Positions 1-8,105 of a DNA stretch of 64,000 bases are shown piece after piece. The DNA lies in the NCBI GenBank assembly GCA_902578115.1, contig CACHBR010000001.1, forward strand, positions 62,001 through 126,000. Direction: 5' to 3'. Position numbers and translations under genes: made by a program. The DNA comes from an uncultured Pelagibacteraceae bacterium (lineage in GTDB: Bacteria > Pseudomonadota > Alphaproteobacteria > Pelagibacterales > Pelagibacteraceae). Under the pieces are notes generated by a model. The model saw only the letters and a list, made by a program, of their open reading frames with translations. It ran no database searches and was not told where the DNA came from. The stretch's first letter is position 1. Each line of letters starts with the position of its first letter.

Positions 1-64
1 AGATTTGGCCTCATATGTTACTGGAGAAACAATACATGTTAATGGTGGAATGTATATGTCTTGA
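1..64 (+). CDS. fabG: 3-oxoacyl-ACP reductase FabG, 3' end only
   Basis: Only the last 20 codons are in the window, read from base 2 to a TGA at 62-64. The visible tail contains TGETIHVNGGMYMS, which is the usual C-terminus of FabG, the NADPH-dependent SDR that reduces 3-oxoacyl-ACP in fatty acid elongation. The position just upstream of acpP matches the common fabG-acpP order. The catalytic region lies outside the window, so the identity rests on this tail and the context. Confidence 0.85.
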   Translation, partial: DLASYVTGETIHVNGGMYMS

Positions 65-123
65 CAAAAAATAAGAAAAAACTTAATAACAAATTAATTT
101 AATATTCAAAAAGGAATTAAAAA

Positions 124-363
124 ATGACAAAAGATGTAGGAGCAACAGTTAAAAAGATCGTAGCAGATCATTTAGGTGTCGATGAAGCAAAAGTTACAGA
201 TGAAGCAAGTTTCATAGATGATCTAGGTGCAGATAGTTTAGATACAGTAGAACTAGTTATGGCTTTTGAAGAAGAATTTGGTTCTGAAATTTCTGACAGC
301 GAGGCGGAAAAAATTTTAACAGTTGGAGATGCTATAAAGTTTATTGAAAGTCACTCCAATTAA
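124..363 (+). CDS. acpP: acyl carrier protein AcpP
   Basis: A 79-residue acidic protein that carries fatty acyl intermediates as thioesters in the cytoplasm. The phosphopantetheine attachment motif is visible as [10 protein letters not shown], with the modified serine in DSL near residue 38. Length and charge are normal for AcpP. A purine-rich AAGGAA lies a few bases before the ATG. It follows fabG by about 60 bases. It is normally followed by fabF, but here gmk follows within 25 bases, so the usual downstream fatty-acid gene is absent from this place. Confidence 0.97.
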   Translation: MTKDVGATVKKIVADHLGVDEAKVTDEASFIDDLGADSLDTVELVMAFEEEFGSEISDSEAEKILTVGDAIKFIESHSN

Positions 364-388
364 GTTAATTTTTTCTTTCATTCATTAA

Positions 389-967
389 ATGACCAAATCA
401 ACAAAGCCTTTGATGCTTGTGCTATCATCACCTTCCGGGGCTGGAAAAACGACGCTTTCAAAAAAAATTCAACAATCGGATAATTCTTTTGAAATTTCTG
501 TATCACATACAACGAGAAACCCAAGACCAAATGAAGTAGATGGTGTTGATTATCATTTTGTAACCAAAGAGAATTTTTTAAAATTATTAGACGAAGGATT
601 GTTCTATGAGCATGCCAAGATTTTTGGCAATTTCTATGGCACTTCAAAATCATCAATCAAAAAAATTACTGATAATAAACACAATGTGTTATTTGATATT
701 GATTGGCAAGGTAGTGAGCAACTAAGCAAATTCAAAGAGCTTAATTTAGTAAAAGTATTTATACTTCCACCAAGCAAAGAAGAATTAGAAAAAAGACTTA
801 TAGCAAGAAATCAAGATGATAAAGAAGCAATAAAAAGAAGAATGCTTGCATATTCAAAAGATATTGCTCACAAAAAAGATTATGATTACGTATTGATTAA
901 CGATAATGTTGAAAATTGTTTCAATGAACTAAAAAAAATTGTTTCAAAGCACCTTAAAAATAATTAA
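389..967 (+). CDS. gmk: guanylate kinase
   Basis: A 192-residue protein that phosphorylates GMP to GDP with ATP. The P-loop is SSPSGAGKTTLSKK near residues 13-22, followed by SVSHTTRNPRPNEVDGVDYHF, the conserved GMP-binding segment, and a lid region with RLIARNQDD. Length is standard. It sits 25 bases after acpP on the same strand and abuts the minus-strand ksgA, leaving no room for a terminator of ordinary size. In many alphaproteobacteria fabF, mltG and yicC lie between acpP and gmk; none is here. No strong Shine-Dalgarno sequence is visible before the ATG. Confidence 0.96.
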   Translation: MTKSTKPLMLVLSSPSGAGKTTLSKKIQQSDNSFEISVSHTTRNPRPNEVDGVDYHFVTKENFLKLLDEGLFYEHAKIFGNFYGTSKSSIKKITDNKHNVLFDIDWQGSEQLSKFKELNLVKVFILPPSKEELEKRLIARNQDDKEAIKRRMLAYSKDIAHKKDYDYVLINDNVENCFNELKKIVSKHLKNN

Positions 968-970
968 AAT

Positions 971-1765
971 TTACTTACTATTCATTTCTTCATATTTCTC
1001 AGTTATTTTATAAAAATTTTCACAGGACAAATCAGACGGTCTTTTGTTAAGACTTATATTCAATAACTTAGCAACTTCTTTATAGTTTTTAAAAATTTTA
1101 GAAAATGGCTTATTAATCATTTTTCTTTTTCCCGAAAAAAATATTTGAGTTATTTTTTCGAGATTTTCAATATTTTTAATATTATATTTGACTTTTGTTT
1201 TTGGTTTGAATGCTATTACTTTTGAATCAATTTTGGGAGATGGAAAAAAACAATCTTTTGATACTTTAAAATCATGAATAACATCTAGCTTTAAATTAGC
1301 TAATATTGTTATTCTACTATAACTTTTATTACTAGGTTTAGCTAAAATTCTGTCTGCTACTTCTTTTTGAAACATAAAAATTACCATTTCTATTTGTGGG
1401 TATAATTTTTCAAATTTAATTAATTTTGCTAAAATTTGTGTTGAAATATTATATGGCAAATTACCGAAAACTATTTCACTTCTAAAATTAGAATTTAAAT
1501 GAAATTCTAGAATATCTTCATTGTAAATTTTGTAGTTTTTAAAAGTATCAAATTTTAAATTAAGAATTTTACAAAGCTGTTTATCTTTTTCTATTAGAAG
1601 AAGTTCTTTTGGCTTTTTCTCCAAGAGATGTTTAGTTAAATTGCCCGTACCCGGTCCTATCTCTAAAACATTTTTGTTTGTAATATTTGTTAAACTCAAA
1701 ATCTTGTTAATAATATTTTTATCGATTAATAAGTTTTGTCCAAGAGACTTTTTAAGCTTTAACAT
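971..1765 (-). CDS. rsmA: 16S rRNA dimethyladenosine transferase (RsmA/KsgA)
   Basis: A 264-residue SAM-dependent methyltransferase that dimethylates two adjacent adenines near the 3' end of 16S rRNA during small-subunit maturation. The SAM site EIGPGTGNLTKHLL appears near residue 36 and the catalytic motif NLPYNIST near residue 103. The N-terminal KKSLGQNLLIDKN segment is typical of KsgA. Its start overlaps the end of pdxA by 14 bases, so it is translated as the last gene of the lptF-lptG-lptD-surA-pdxA-ksgA operon. Confidence 0.95.
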   Translation of the reverse strand: MLKLKKSLGQNLLIDKNIINKILSLTNITNKNVLEIGPGTGNLTKHLLEKKPKELLLIEKDKQLCKILNLKFDTFKNYKIYNEDILEFHLNSNFRSEIVFGNLPYNISTQILAKLIKFEKLYPQIEMVIFMFQKEVADRILAKPSNKSYSRITILANLKLDVIHDFKVSKDCFFPSPKIDSKVIAFKPKTKVKYNIKNIENLEKITQIFFSGKRKMINKPFSKIFKNYKEVAKLLNISLNKRPSDLSCENFYKITEKYEEMNSK

Positions 1766-2726
1766 TAATTTTATTAAAAAATTTAATAGATTCTATTAAG
1801 CTTTCGGGATTAGCTTTATTTTTTTTTATAATATCTTGACCAGTTCCATGATCAGGTGAAATTCTTATGTAAGGTAAACCTAAAGTTATATTTATAGCAT
1901 TGAATTTAAATATAGTTTTAAAAGGTGATAAAACTTGGTCATGGTACATTCCAACTAAAATATTAAACTTTTTCTTTTTAAAATTTGTGAATGCTGTATC
2001 ACCTGAAAGTGGGCCACTAACCTTTATTCTTAGTTTTTTAAGCTTTTTTAACGCAGGTATTAGAATCGTTTTTTCTTCTGATTTATTTCTTAATTCATAG
2101 TTATGTGGATTTAATCCCAACAATCCGATATTAGGTTTTACATTAAATATTTTTTTATAAAATTTATCAATGGTTACTAATTTTTTAATAATTAGCTTTT
2201 TATTTAAAACTCTAGAAATGTTTCTTACTTGTATATGAGTAGTAATTGGAGATACAGCTAATTTTTTATTATAGATCAACATAGCTTCTTTGCCTAAAAT
2301 TTTTTCTTTTTTAGCTAAAAATTCAGTAATCCCAATTGTTTTATTTCCGAAAGTTTCCAATTTATTTATTGGACAATTAATAAAGCCTTTAATTTTTTTA
2401 TTTTTTGCCAAATCTATTGCAATTTTAAAAGATTCAATTAAGTAATTTCTCTTATTTTTAATAGGCACTTTAAAAGGATCTCTAAAATTTAAGGGCACAT
2501 CAAGAATTAATAATTTTCTTTTAAAGTTTTCTTTTTCAATATTTAAAATTTTTTTTATTTTTATATTTATATTTATTTTTTTAAGTTGTTTCTTAATTAG
2601 TTGATAATTTCCTAAAATGAAAAAATTAGATTTTTTAAATAAATATTTTTTCATCCAGATCTTACCTATTAATTCAGAGTTAATACTATTAGGTTCTCCA
2701 GCAAGAATACAAATTAAATTTTTCAT
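1752..2726 (-). CDS. pdxA: 4-hydroxythreonine-4-phosphate dehydrogenase PdxA
   Basis: A 324-residue NAD-dependent enzyme of the DXP-dependent pyridoxal phosphate pathway, oxidising 4-phosphohydroxy-L-threonine. Conserved metal and substrate segments are visible: GMYHDQVLSPFK near residue 255 and PDHGTGQDI near residue 293, plus GLNPHN near residue 204. Length matches the family. It overlaps the surA-like gene by 4 bases and ksgA by 14 bases. The surA-pdxA-ksgA order is one of the most conserved proteobacterial clusters, which supports the call. Confidence 0.94.
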   Translation of the reverse strand: MKNLICILAGEPNSINSELIGKIWMKKYLFKKSNFFILGNYQLIKKQLKKININIKIKKILNIEKENFKRKLLILDVPLNFRDPFKVPIKNKRNYLIESFKIAIDLAKNKKIKGFINCPINKLETFGNKTIGITEFLAKKEKILGKEAMLIYNKKLAVSPITTHIQVRNISRVLNKKLIIKKLVTIDKFYKKIFNVKPNIGLLGLNPHNYELRNKSEEKTILIPALKKLKKLRIKVSGPLSGDTAFTNFKKKKFNILVGMYHDQVLSPFKTIFKFNAINITLGLPYIRISPDHGTGQDIIKKNKANPESLIESIKFFNKINVKA

Positions 2727-3367
2727 AAAAAGTTTATTTGGATTAATCTTTCAAGATTTGAAAAATGCATATTTGAAAACATATTTAATTTTTTTTCCTT
2801 TTCAGAATTGATAATTTGCTCTTTAATAAGATTTATTTTTTTATCATTTGGACTTTCTAAATTTTCCAATCTTAATTGAAGTTTATTTTCAATTTCTGCC
2901 GCATTCAGTGATATTTTATTTTTATAAATTTGAAAAATCATATAATTCCATTTCAAATCAGTCTCAAACCTTTTTATTAATTCTTCATAACTTAAATTGT
3001 TATTTTCAAGTATCATTTTTAATCCGTTTTTATCTAAGCCAATTTTTTGGGAAGTACTTGATATTAAAGTTTCTAACTGTTTTTTGTTATATTTAAAAAT
3101 ATTTCTTCTTTTAATTTCATTTTCTTTAATATTTCTTTTTATGAGAGATTTAACAGCCAATCCTTTAATTTGTTCTTTGTTATTTTGATTAATTTCTGTA
3201 TTTGATAAAATTGCAATTAACTTAATTTCCTTCAATAGGTCTAATCGTGTAATGGGATAATCACCAACTGATATAATTACTGAGTTCTCTATTTGTGAAA
3301 AAACAAGTTTATTTTGAAATAAAAAAAAAATAATTACAAAAAAAAATAAATAAATTATCTTTTTCAT
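2723..3367 (-). CDS. SurA-like periplasmic chaperone, short form without PPIase domain
   Basis: A 214-residue exported protein with an N-terminal signal peptide (KK followed by a long run of hydrophobic residues, likely cleaved after FSQ). The mature part begins with the SurA N-domain pattern ISVGDYPITRLDL and continues as charged helices. No parvulin rotamase segment is visible; the chain goes directly to a C-terminal helix containing NMHFSNLERL. Full SurA is about 400-450 residues with one or two parvulin domains. The position between lptD and pdxA supports the SurA assignment. By inference it chaperones outer-membrane proteins such as LptD without isomerase activity. Confidence 0.8.
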   Translation of the reverse strand: MKKIIYLFFFVIIFFLFQNKLVFSQIENSVIISVGDYPITRLDLLKEIKLIAILSNTEINQNNKEQIKGLAVKSLIKRNIKENEIKRRNIFKYNKKQLETLISSTSQKIGLDKNGLKMILENNNLSYEELIKRFETDLKWNYMIFQIYKNKISLNAAEIENKLQLRLENLESPNDKKINLIKEQIINSEKEKKLNMFSNMHFSNLERLIQINFL

Positions 3368-5718
3368 CTGTCAATTAGTGGCGATTTAGCTTCACCAAAT
3401 GGGAAAAGTGTAATTCTAAACATTAACGAATCTGATGGTTCTACATCTCTATCAGTATAAAATTCTCTTCTGAATATTAATCCTGCTTTTAAACAATCGT
3501 TTATATAATCATAAGCAAGATCATAAAACTCAGTAGAATCTGTTTCTAGATTTTTTTTGATATTAAAATTTATTTGTCCAGAATTATTAAAATCTACATT
3601 TATACCTGATTTAATATAATTACTAGTTCCTATATGATTACTTTCTTCTAAATAGTTTAAATTGAAACTTGTATTTCCTAAAATTAAATTTGCTTCAAGA
3701 TCATTATAATTAATATCATTAAAATTATGATCAATTGAAAATTCATTCTTTAAATTAAAATTCTCATTTAACTTAATGTATGCCTCACCTACTAAATCCG
3801 ATGCTTTTTGATCAAGAGAACTTTTTGATGACATTGATGTATTTTCTTTAAAACTTTGAATTTGAGCCAATGAAAGTGAATAATTTTTTTCTCCAGGTAC
3901 TCCGTCATTAAGCTCATTTCCTGATATTTCAAAACCTGTTGCTATACTTTCCCCTTCTTCAATTACATCTCGATCTGCATTTTTATTTAATGAAAAAGCA
4001 TTTGAATAAGATAATTTCAAGTCATCATCTTGCATATTTCTCATATGTCCCGGAGCATATCTCAATGAAACTTTTGGAGTGAAAAAACTAATCTTATTTG
4101 CTGAATTATTTATTTTAGACATTGGTAATTTAGCATCGTAAGCAATTACTCCTGCAACTTCACTATTTAAGCCTTCTGTTTTTAAATCTTTTGCTCCTTC
4201 AGCCTCGTAATTTACTACCTTAAACAATCCCTTAAATTTATTTTGAATACCGTTAAAGCTCATAAATGGACTTGATTGCCAATTAATATCATTTACCCAA
4301 AACTTCGTAGTTTGATTTACTTTATAATTTTCAACAAATGCATTACTTCTAATATCAAAAACTCCTAATTTGTCTCCTGTAAACAAATTACGCTCAAATA
4401 AAATATTTGGAACTGAGTATTCAAACCTTGTTTTATCTGAGTCATTAGACGATAAATTTTCATACATTGCTGCGCTAATTCCTAAATAGTTTTTATTATC
4501 CTGAAATTCATAATTTAGATCTTTAGTAATAATATTTTTATCCTTATCAGCGAGCTCAGTTTTTATGTCGTGTACTTTTAAGTATGTATCATTAGATACG
4601 TGCTGATAATTTATTTCTAAATTACTTGAAAAGTCATCTTTAGATAAATCTCGATTAAATTTTGCAAAAAAGTGTGATCTAGATCCATCAGATTTTTTTA
4701 ATTTATTAGTTTTTTTATAGCCCGAGGTATAACTTGAATCTACCAGTAAAAATGAATCTTTAAATGCATGGCGGTATTCATGTAACACTAATAAATTTTC
4801 TTTTGAATAAATTTTGGGAGTGATGGTCATGTCCTTGTTTTCTGAAATAGCCCAAAAATAAGGTGTAGATGCACTAAAGCCTACCGTGTTGTTATCTTGA
4901 AGCGTTGGAAACAAAAAACCAGATTGTCTTTTTACAGTTGGTCCTGGATGGAAAAATTTTGGAAAATAAAAAATTGGGAAATCATATATTTTTAACACTG
5001 CATTATCGTAGTACACTGTTTTTTTAGCTTTATTGTGATTAATTTTTTTAGCCTGTATTGACCAAGGAGGACACTTTTCTCCTTCTCTATTTTTACAAGT
5101 TGTAAAAATCCCCCTTTGAAAAGTAGCTCCTTTTTCATCTATAAATGCAGAATTTGAAAAAAATCTTGGTTCATTTCTTTCATCTTTCTTAAAACTGTTG
5201 TCATTTAAAAATGATTTAACGTCACTTCCTACAATTTTTCTGTTTTTTTCGTCTATATAAATTTCTGAAAATAAATACTTATTATTTTTATTATCTAATA
5301 CCTCAATATTTCCTTGTGAAAAAAACATTTTTTTTTCAATCGAATAATCGAACATATTCAAGTATATTTGATTACCGTTTATATCGGTAACTATTGTATT
5401 CGTTTCAGAATAAATAACTCCTTTTTTATTGTCATAAAATATATCTTCACCTTGTATTCTAAATTTTTCTGAAGTTATGATGTCAGTAGGACCAAAAGAT
5501 CTCACTAGCTCTTTACTTTTGTCATATTCAGCTTTTTCGGCAAAAATAACATTTTTTTTTAAGTCAGAAATTTGAACATTACCCTCTGCTAAAATTATTT
5601 TTGTTTCTTTGTTTAAATTTAATTGATTTGCTTTTATATCCAATTCATCTGCAAATAAATTCGAATTGAAAAGAAAAATCAGAGCAATTGATAATATTTT
5701 AATAAGATTATTTTTCAT
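3364..5718 (-). CDS. lptD: LPS-assembly outer-membrane protein LptD
   Basis: A 784-residue protein that inserts lipopolysaccharide into the outer leaflet of the outer membrane. It has a signal peptide ending near FADELD, an N-terminal OstA-like beta-jellyroll with repeats such as LAEGNVQISDL and SQGNIEVLDN (residues 25-160), then a long C-terminal beta-barrel region beginning near FPKFFHPGPTVKRQSGFLFP. Cysteines are few: a CKNREGEKC pair near residues 208-216 and one near the C-terminus, so a full set of long-range disulfides as in E. coli is not evident. It overlaps surA by 4 bases and lptG by 11 bases. Confidence 0.93.
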   Translation of the reverse strand: MKNNLIKILSIALIFLFNSNLFADELDIKANQLNLNKETKIILAEGNVQISDLKKNVIFAEKAEYDKSKELVRSFGPTDIITSEKFRIQGEDIFYDNKKGVIYSETNTIVTDINGNQIYLNMFDYSIEKKMFFSQGNIEVLDNKNNKYLFSEIYIDEKNRKIVGSDVKSFLNDNSFKKDERNEPRFFSNSAFIDEKGATFQRGIFTTCKNREGEKCPPWSIQAKKINHNKAKKTVYYDNAVLKIYDFPIFYFPKFFHPGPTVKRQSGFLFPTLQDNNTVGFSASTPYFWAISENKDMTITPKIYSKENLLVLHEYRHAFKDSFLLVDSSYTSGYKKTNKLKKSDGSRSHFFAKFNRDLSKDDFSSNLEINYQHVSNDTYLKVHDIKTELADKDKNIITKDLNYEFQDNKNYLGISAAMYENLSSNDSDKTRFEYSVPNILFERNLFTGDKLGVFDIRSNAFVENYKVNQTTKFWVNDINWQSSPFMSFNGIQNKFKGLFKVVNYEAEGAKDLKTEGLNSEVAGVIAYDAKLPMSKINNSANKISFFTPKVSLRYAPGHMRNMQDDDLKLSYSNAFSLNKNADRDVIEEGESIATGFEISGNELNDGVPGEKNYSLSLAQIQSFKENTSMSSKSSLDQKASDLVGEAYIKLNENFNLKNEFSIDHNFNDINYNDLEANLILGNTSFNLNYLEESNHIGTSNYIKSGINVDFNNSGQINFNIKKNLETDSTEFYDLAYDYINDCLKAGLIFRREFYTDRDVEPSDSLMFRITLFPFGEAKSPLIDR

Positions 5719-6796
5719 TTATTTGAATTATCCCAACTGAACAAAAAAGTGTTAATATAATAATAGGTGACCAAACTGAAATTTCTAATGGTATCCTTTC
5801 AGTAGTTCCTAATGCCATAGAAAAGTTTTTAAAATAAAAAATTACCACGCACGTTATTATTGATAAAATAATATAGTATATGTTCTGTTTCTTTTCGCTA
5901 GAATTTAAAGTAAATATACTTGCCAGACACACCATCAAAACTAAAAAAAATGGCAGTGAAAGGTAATAATGTTTTTTTTCATTCAGAAGACGCTCATTAT
6001 AGCCTTTTTCCTTTAATTTTTTGATATCCGTCATAATTTTATAAAAGGATATTGTATCTAAATTCGAGTAAATCGAATTGAATTTTGCTTTATTAAAAGT
6101 AGTATCAAAAGTTAATTTTTTGAAATCACTTTTTAGTTCATCATTATTTATAGTTACTTTAAATCCATCTTTAATTATCCAGGGTAAATCTATTATTTCA
6201 GCACTTTTGGCCTCAATTCTTTCCGTAAGAAGATTCTGATCAAAACTGTAAATACTAACATCTAAAAGTGTGTCACCCTCAATTTTTTTTGATCTGATAA
6301 AGTTTGTTTTTGTTCCTATATTTTCCTTTATCCAAACCCCATTATTTGTAATTGATGCTAAGTGGGATTTATCAATATCATAACTTCCTTTTATGTCCTC
6401 GTAATATTTTACCATTACTGAAGTAATTGGGTTTAAAGCCAGAAGAATAACTACCCCAATAAAAAATGAGCTGATGCTTAGCAAGTATACAAACTTTGCA
6501 TTAGAGAAACCAAAAGTTTTTAAAGATAATATTTCACCATTATTTTTCAACTTTAATAATACCCACATCGAAGATATGAAAATTATAAATGGAAATATAC
6601 TAATCAAAATACTTGGTACAATCATAAATGATAATGCAATTGGTAACACTATGCCAACATCGTAGTCTGAAAAATAAGTAACTTCCTCTCTTAGGTTCAT
6701 TATTAATCCGCCCGCAGAAATAATTAGTGTCGTGTTAAGTGCTGAAATTAAAAATTCTTTTACTATATATGTATTTAAAACAGAATTTTTTATCAT
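5708..6796 (-). CDS. lptG: LPS export ABC transporter permease LptG
   Basis: A 362-residue inner-membrane permease of the LptB2FG complex that extracts LPS from the inner membrane. Three hydrophobic segments precede a large periplasmic region (about residues 125-270), followed by three more near the C-terminus; this is the YjgP/YjgQ architecture. The segment NNGEILSLKTFGFS near residue 87 is the coupling-helix region. It overlaps lptF by 4 bases and lptD by 11 bases. LptB is not in the window. The F versus G assignment rests on gene order. Confidence 0.9.
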   Translation of the reverse strand: MIKNSVLNTYIVKEFLISALNTTLIISAGGLIMNLREEVTYFSDYDVGIVLPIALSFMIVPSILISIFPFIIFISSMWVLLKLKNNGEILSLKTFGFSNAKFVYLLSISSFFIGVVILLALNPITSVMVKYYEDIKGSYDIDKSHLASITNNGVWIKENIGTKTNFIRSKKIEGDTLLDVSIYSFDQNLLTERIEAKSAEIIDLPWIIKDGFKVTINNDELKSDFKKLTFDTTFNKAKFNSIYSNLDTISFYKIMTDIKKLKEKGYNERLLNEKKHYYLSLPFFLVLMVCLASIFTLNSSEKKQNIYYIILSIITCVVIFYFKNFSMALGTTERIPLEISVWSPIIILTLFCSVGIIQINEK

Positions 6797-7941
6797 TTTT
6801 TCCTCAAATTCTCATATAAGAAATTTCTTATAATTTCTAAATAAATCAATGGTAAAAGAAAAAAAGGCGTTAAATAATATATCAAAGAATTATAAAAAGA
6901 CTTTCCAGAATATTTTACTAAAATTTCAGCGATTACTAAAATTGAAAAAGCAATAATTGTATAAATATATTTAAAATAATTTTTATATTTACTTTCTCCT
7001 CTTTGATTTAATAAAAAACAAATAATTAAGGTTATAATGGGTATATAAAGTGGTATACCAAATCGTCTATTAATTTCTGACAAAACATCATTTTTTTTAT
7101 GATCTTTCGGACAATTTATTATTTCAATTTCCTTTTTATTAAAATAACATTTAATCAAAAGTATTGAAGGGGTCTCTTGTATTTTAGTTTGTACTATAGA
7201 CCTTGTTTGTAAATTATTTAATTTTAAGACTGTTTTTTTAAATTTGATTGTTTGAATATCTTTATTAATCTTTTGCGACTGTATTATACCATCAGATAAA
7301 ACTAATGCAGGTGAGCTAGGATTTACAACTCTACCTTTTTTTGCAATTATCGTAATATTTTCTGTATTAGCTACATTGTCTATACTTTTTAAAGTTTTAC
7401 TTTCGTCACGAATTAAAATATTTTTCATATCACCATTTGAATTTTTTTCTTCAACAAAAATTGTTAAACCAGGGACAGTATCATTAAATTGATTTGTCTT
7501 AATCATACTAGAGATATAATCAAGGTTTGATGATTTGATCAGAGTTCTTGAGTGGTTCAATATATTTGGGTTTATAATCGACGCAAAGACTATTTGTAAA
7601 ACCATTACAATTAATGAAATTTTTACAAAAAAGTTAACTAATTTAATTTTGTTAAGTCCAGCAGTCCATAAAATTATTAATTCATTCTCATTTTCAAATT
7701 TTAAAATTGCTAACACTAATGATATTAAAAATGAAAGAGGTATGAATTTAGTTAAAATTTTTGGAATGTTTAGTAAAGAGTAACCTAAGTAGACTGACAA
7801 TGCATGACCATCCTCAACAACTAAATCTAGGAAATTTACTGCCTGAACGGTCCAAACTATCGCAGTAAAAGTGAATAAAGTTATGATAAAATACTTACTT
7901 AATTCTAAAAAAAAGTGCTTATAAATTTTATTACTCAACAT
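6793..7941 (-). CDS. lptF: LPS export ABC transporter permease LptF
   Basis: A 382-residue YjgP/YjgQ-family permease, first gene of the minus-strand LPS operon. It has N-terminal membrane segments around residues 12-35, 55-75 and 100-125, a periplasmic domain of about 150 residues, and C-terminal membrane segments. The motif NENELIILWTAGLN near residue 80 corresponds to the conserved coupling helix. The ATG is preceded by an AT-rich divergent region shared with pepA. Confidence 0.9.
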   Translation of the reverse strand: MLSNKIYKHFFLELSKYFIITLFTFTAIVWTVQAVNFLDLVVEDGHALSVYLGYSLLNIPKILTKFIPLSFLISLVLAILKFENENELIILWTAGLNKIKLVNFFVKISLIVMVLQIVFASIINPNILNHSRTLIKSSNLDYISSMIKTNQFNDTVPGLTIFVEEKNSNGDMKNILIRDESKTLKSIDNVANTENITIIAKKGRVVNPSSPALVLSDGIIQSQKINKDIQTIKFKKTVLKLNNLQTRSIVQTKIQETPSILLIKCYFNKKEIEIINCPKDHKKNDVLSEINRRFGIPLYIPIITLIICFLLNQRGESKYKNYFKYIYTIIAFSILVIAEILVKYSGKSFYNSLIYYLTPFFLLPLIYLEIIRNFLYENLRKK

Positions 7942-8003
7942 TGTTATTATTTTTGTATATAATTAAAGCAAGTTTAAACAAATTTCAATCTTGAGTTGAC
8001 TAA

Positions 8004-8105
8004 ATGATAAATTTTGTAAAAAAATTAGATGATAAAGGCAAGAATTTAGGTTCTTTTAGAGCTGAAGCGAGATTTGGCAAATATTTTTTAAAGTTATGTC
8101 TATAA
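8004..8105 (+). CDS. possible 33-residue small ORF overlapping the pepA start
   Basis: An ATG at 8004 opens a 33-codon frame ending in TAA at 8103-8105, so it overlaps the first ten bases of pepA in another frame. The product is basic (FVKKLDDKGKNLGSFRAEAR) and matches no family I know. It lies in the lptF-pepA divergent spacer. The overlap would permit translational coupling, as a leader peptide would, but no good ribosome-binding site is visible. It may be chance. Confidence 0.2.
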   Translation: MINFVKKLDDKGKNLGSFRAEARFGKYFLKLCL

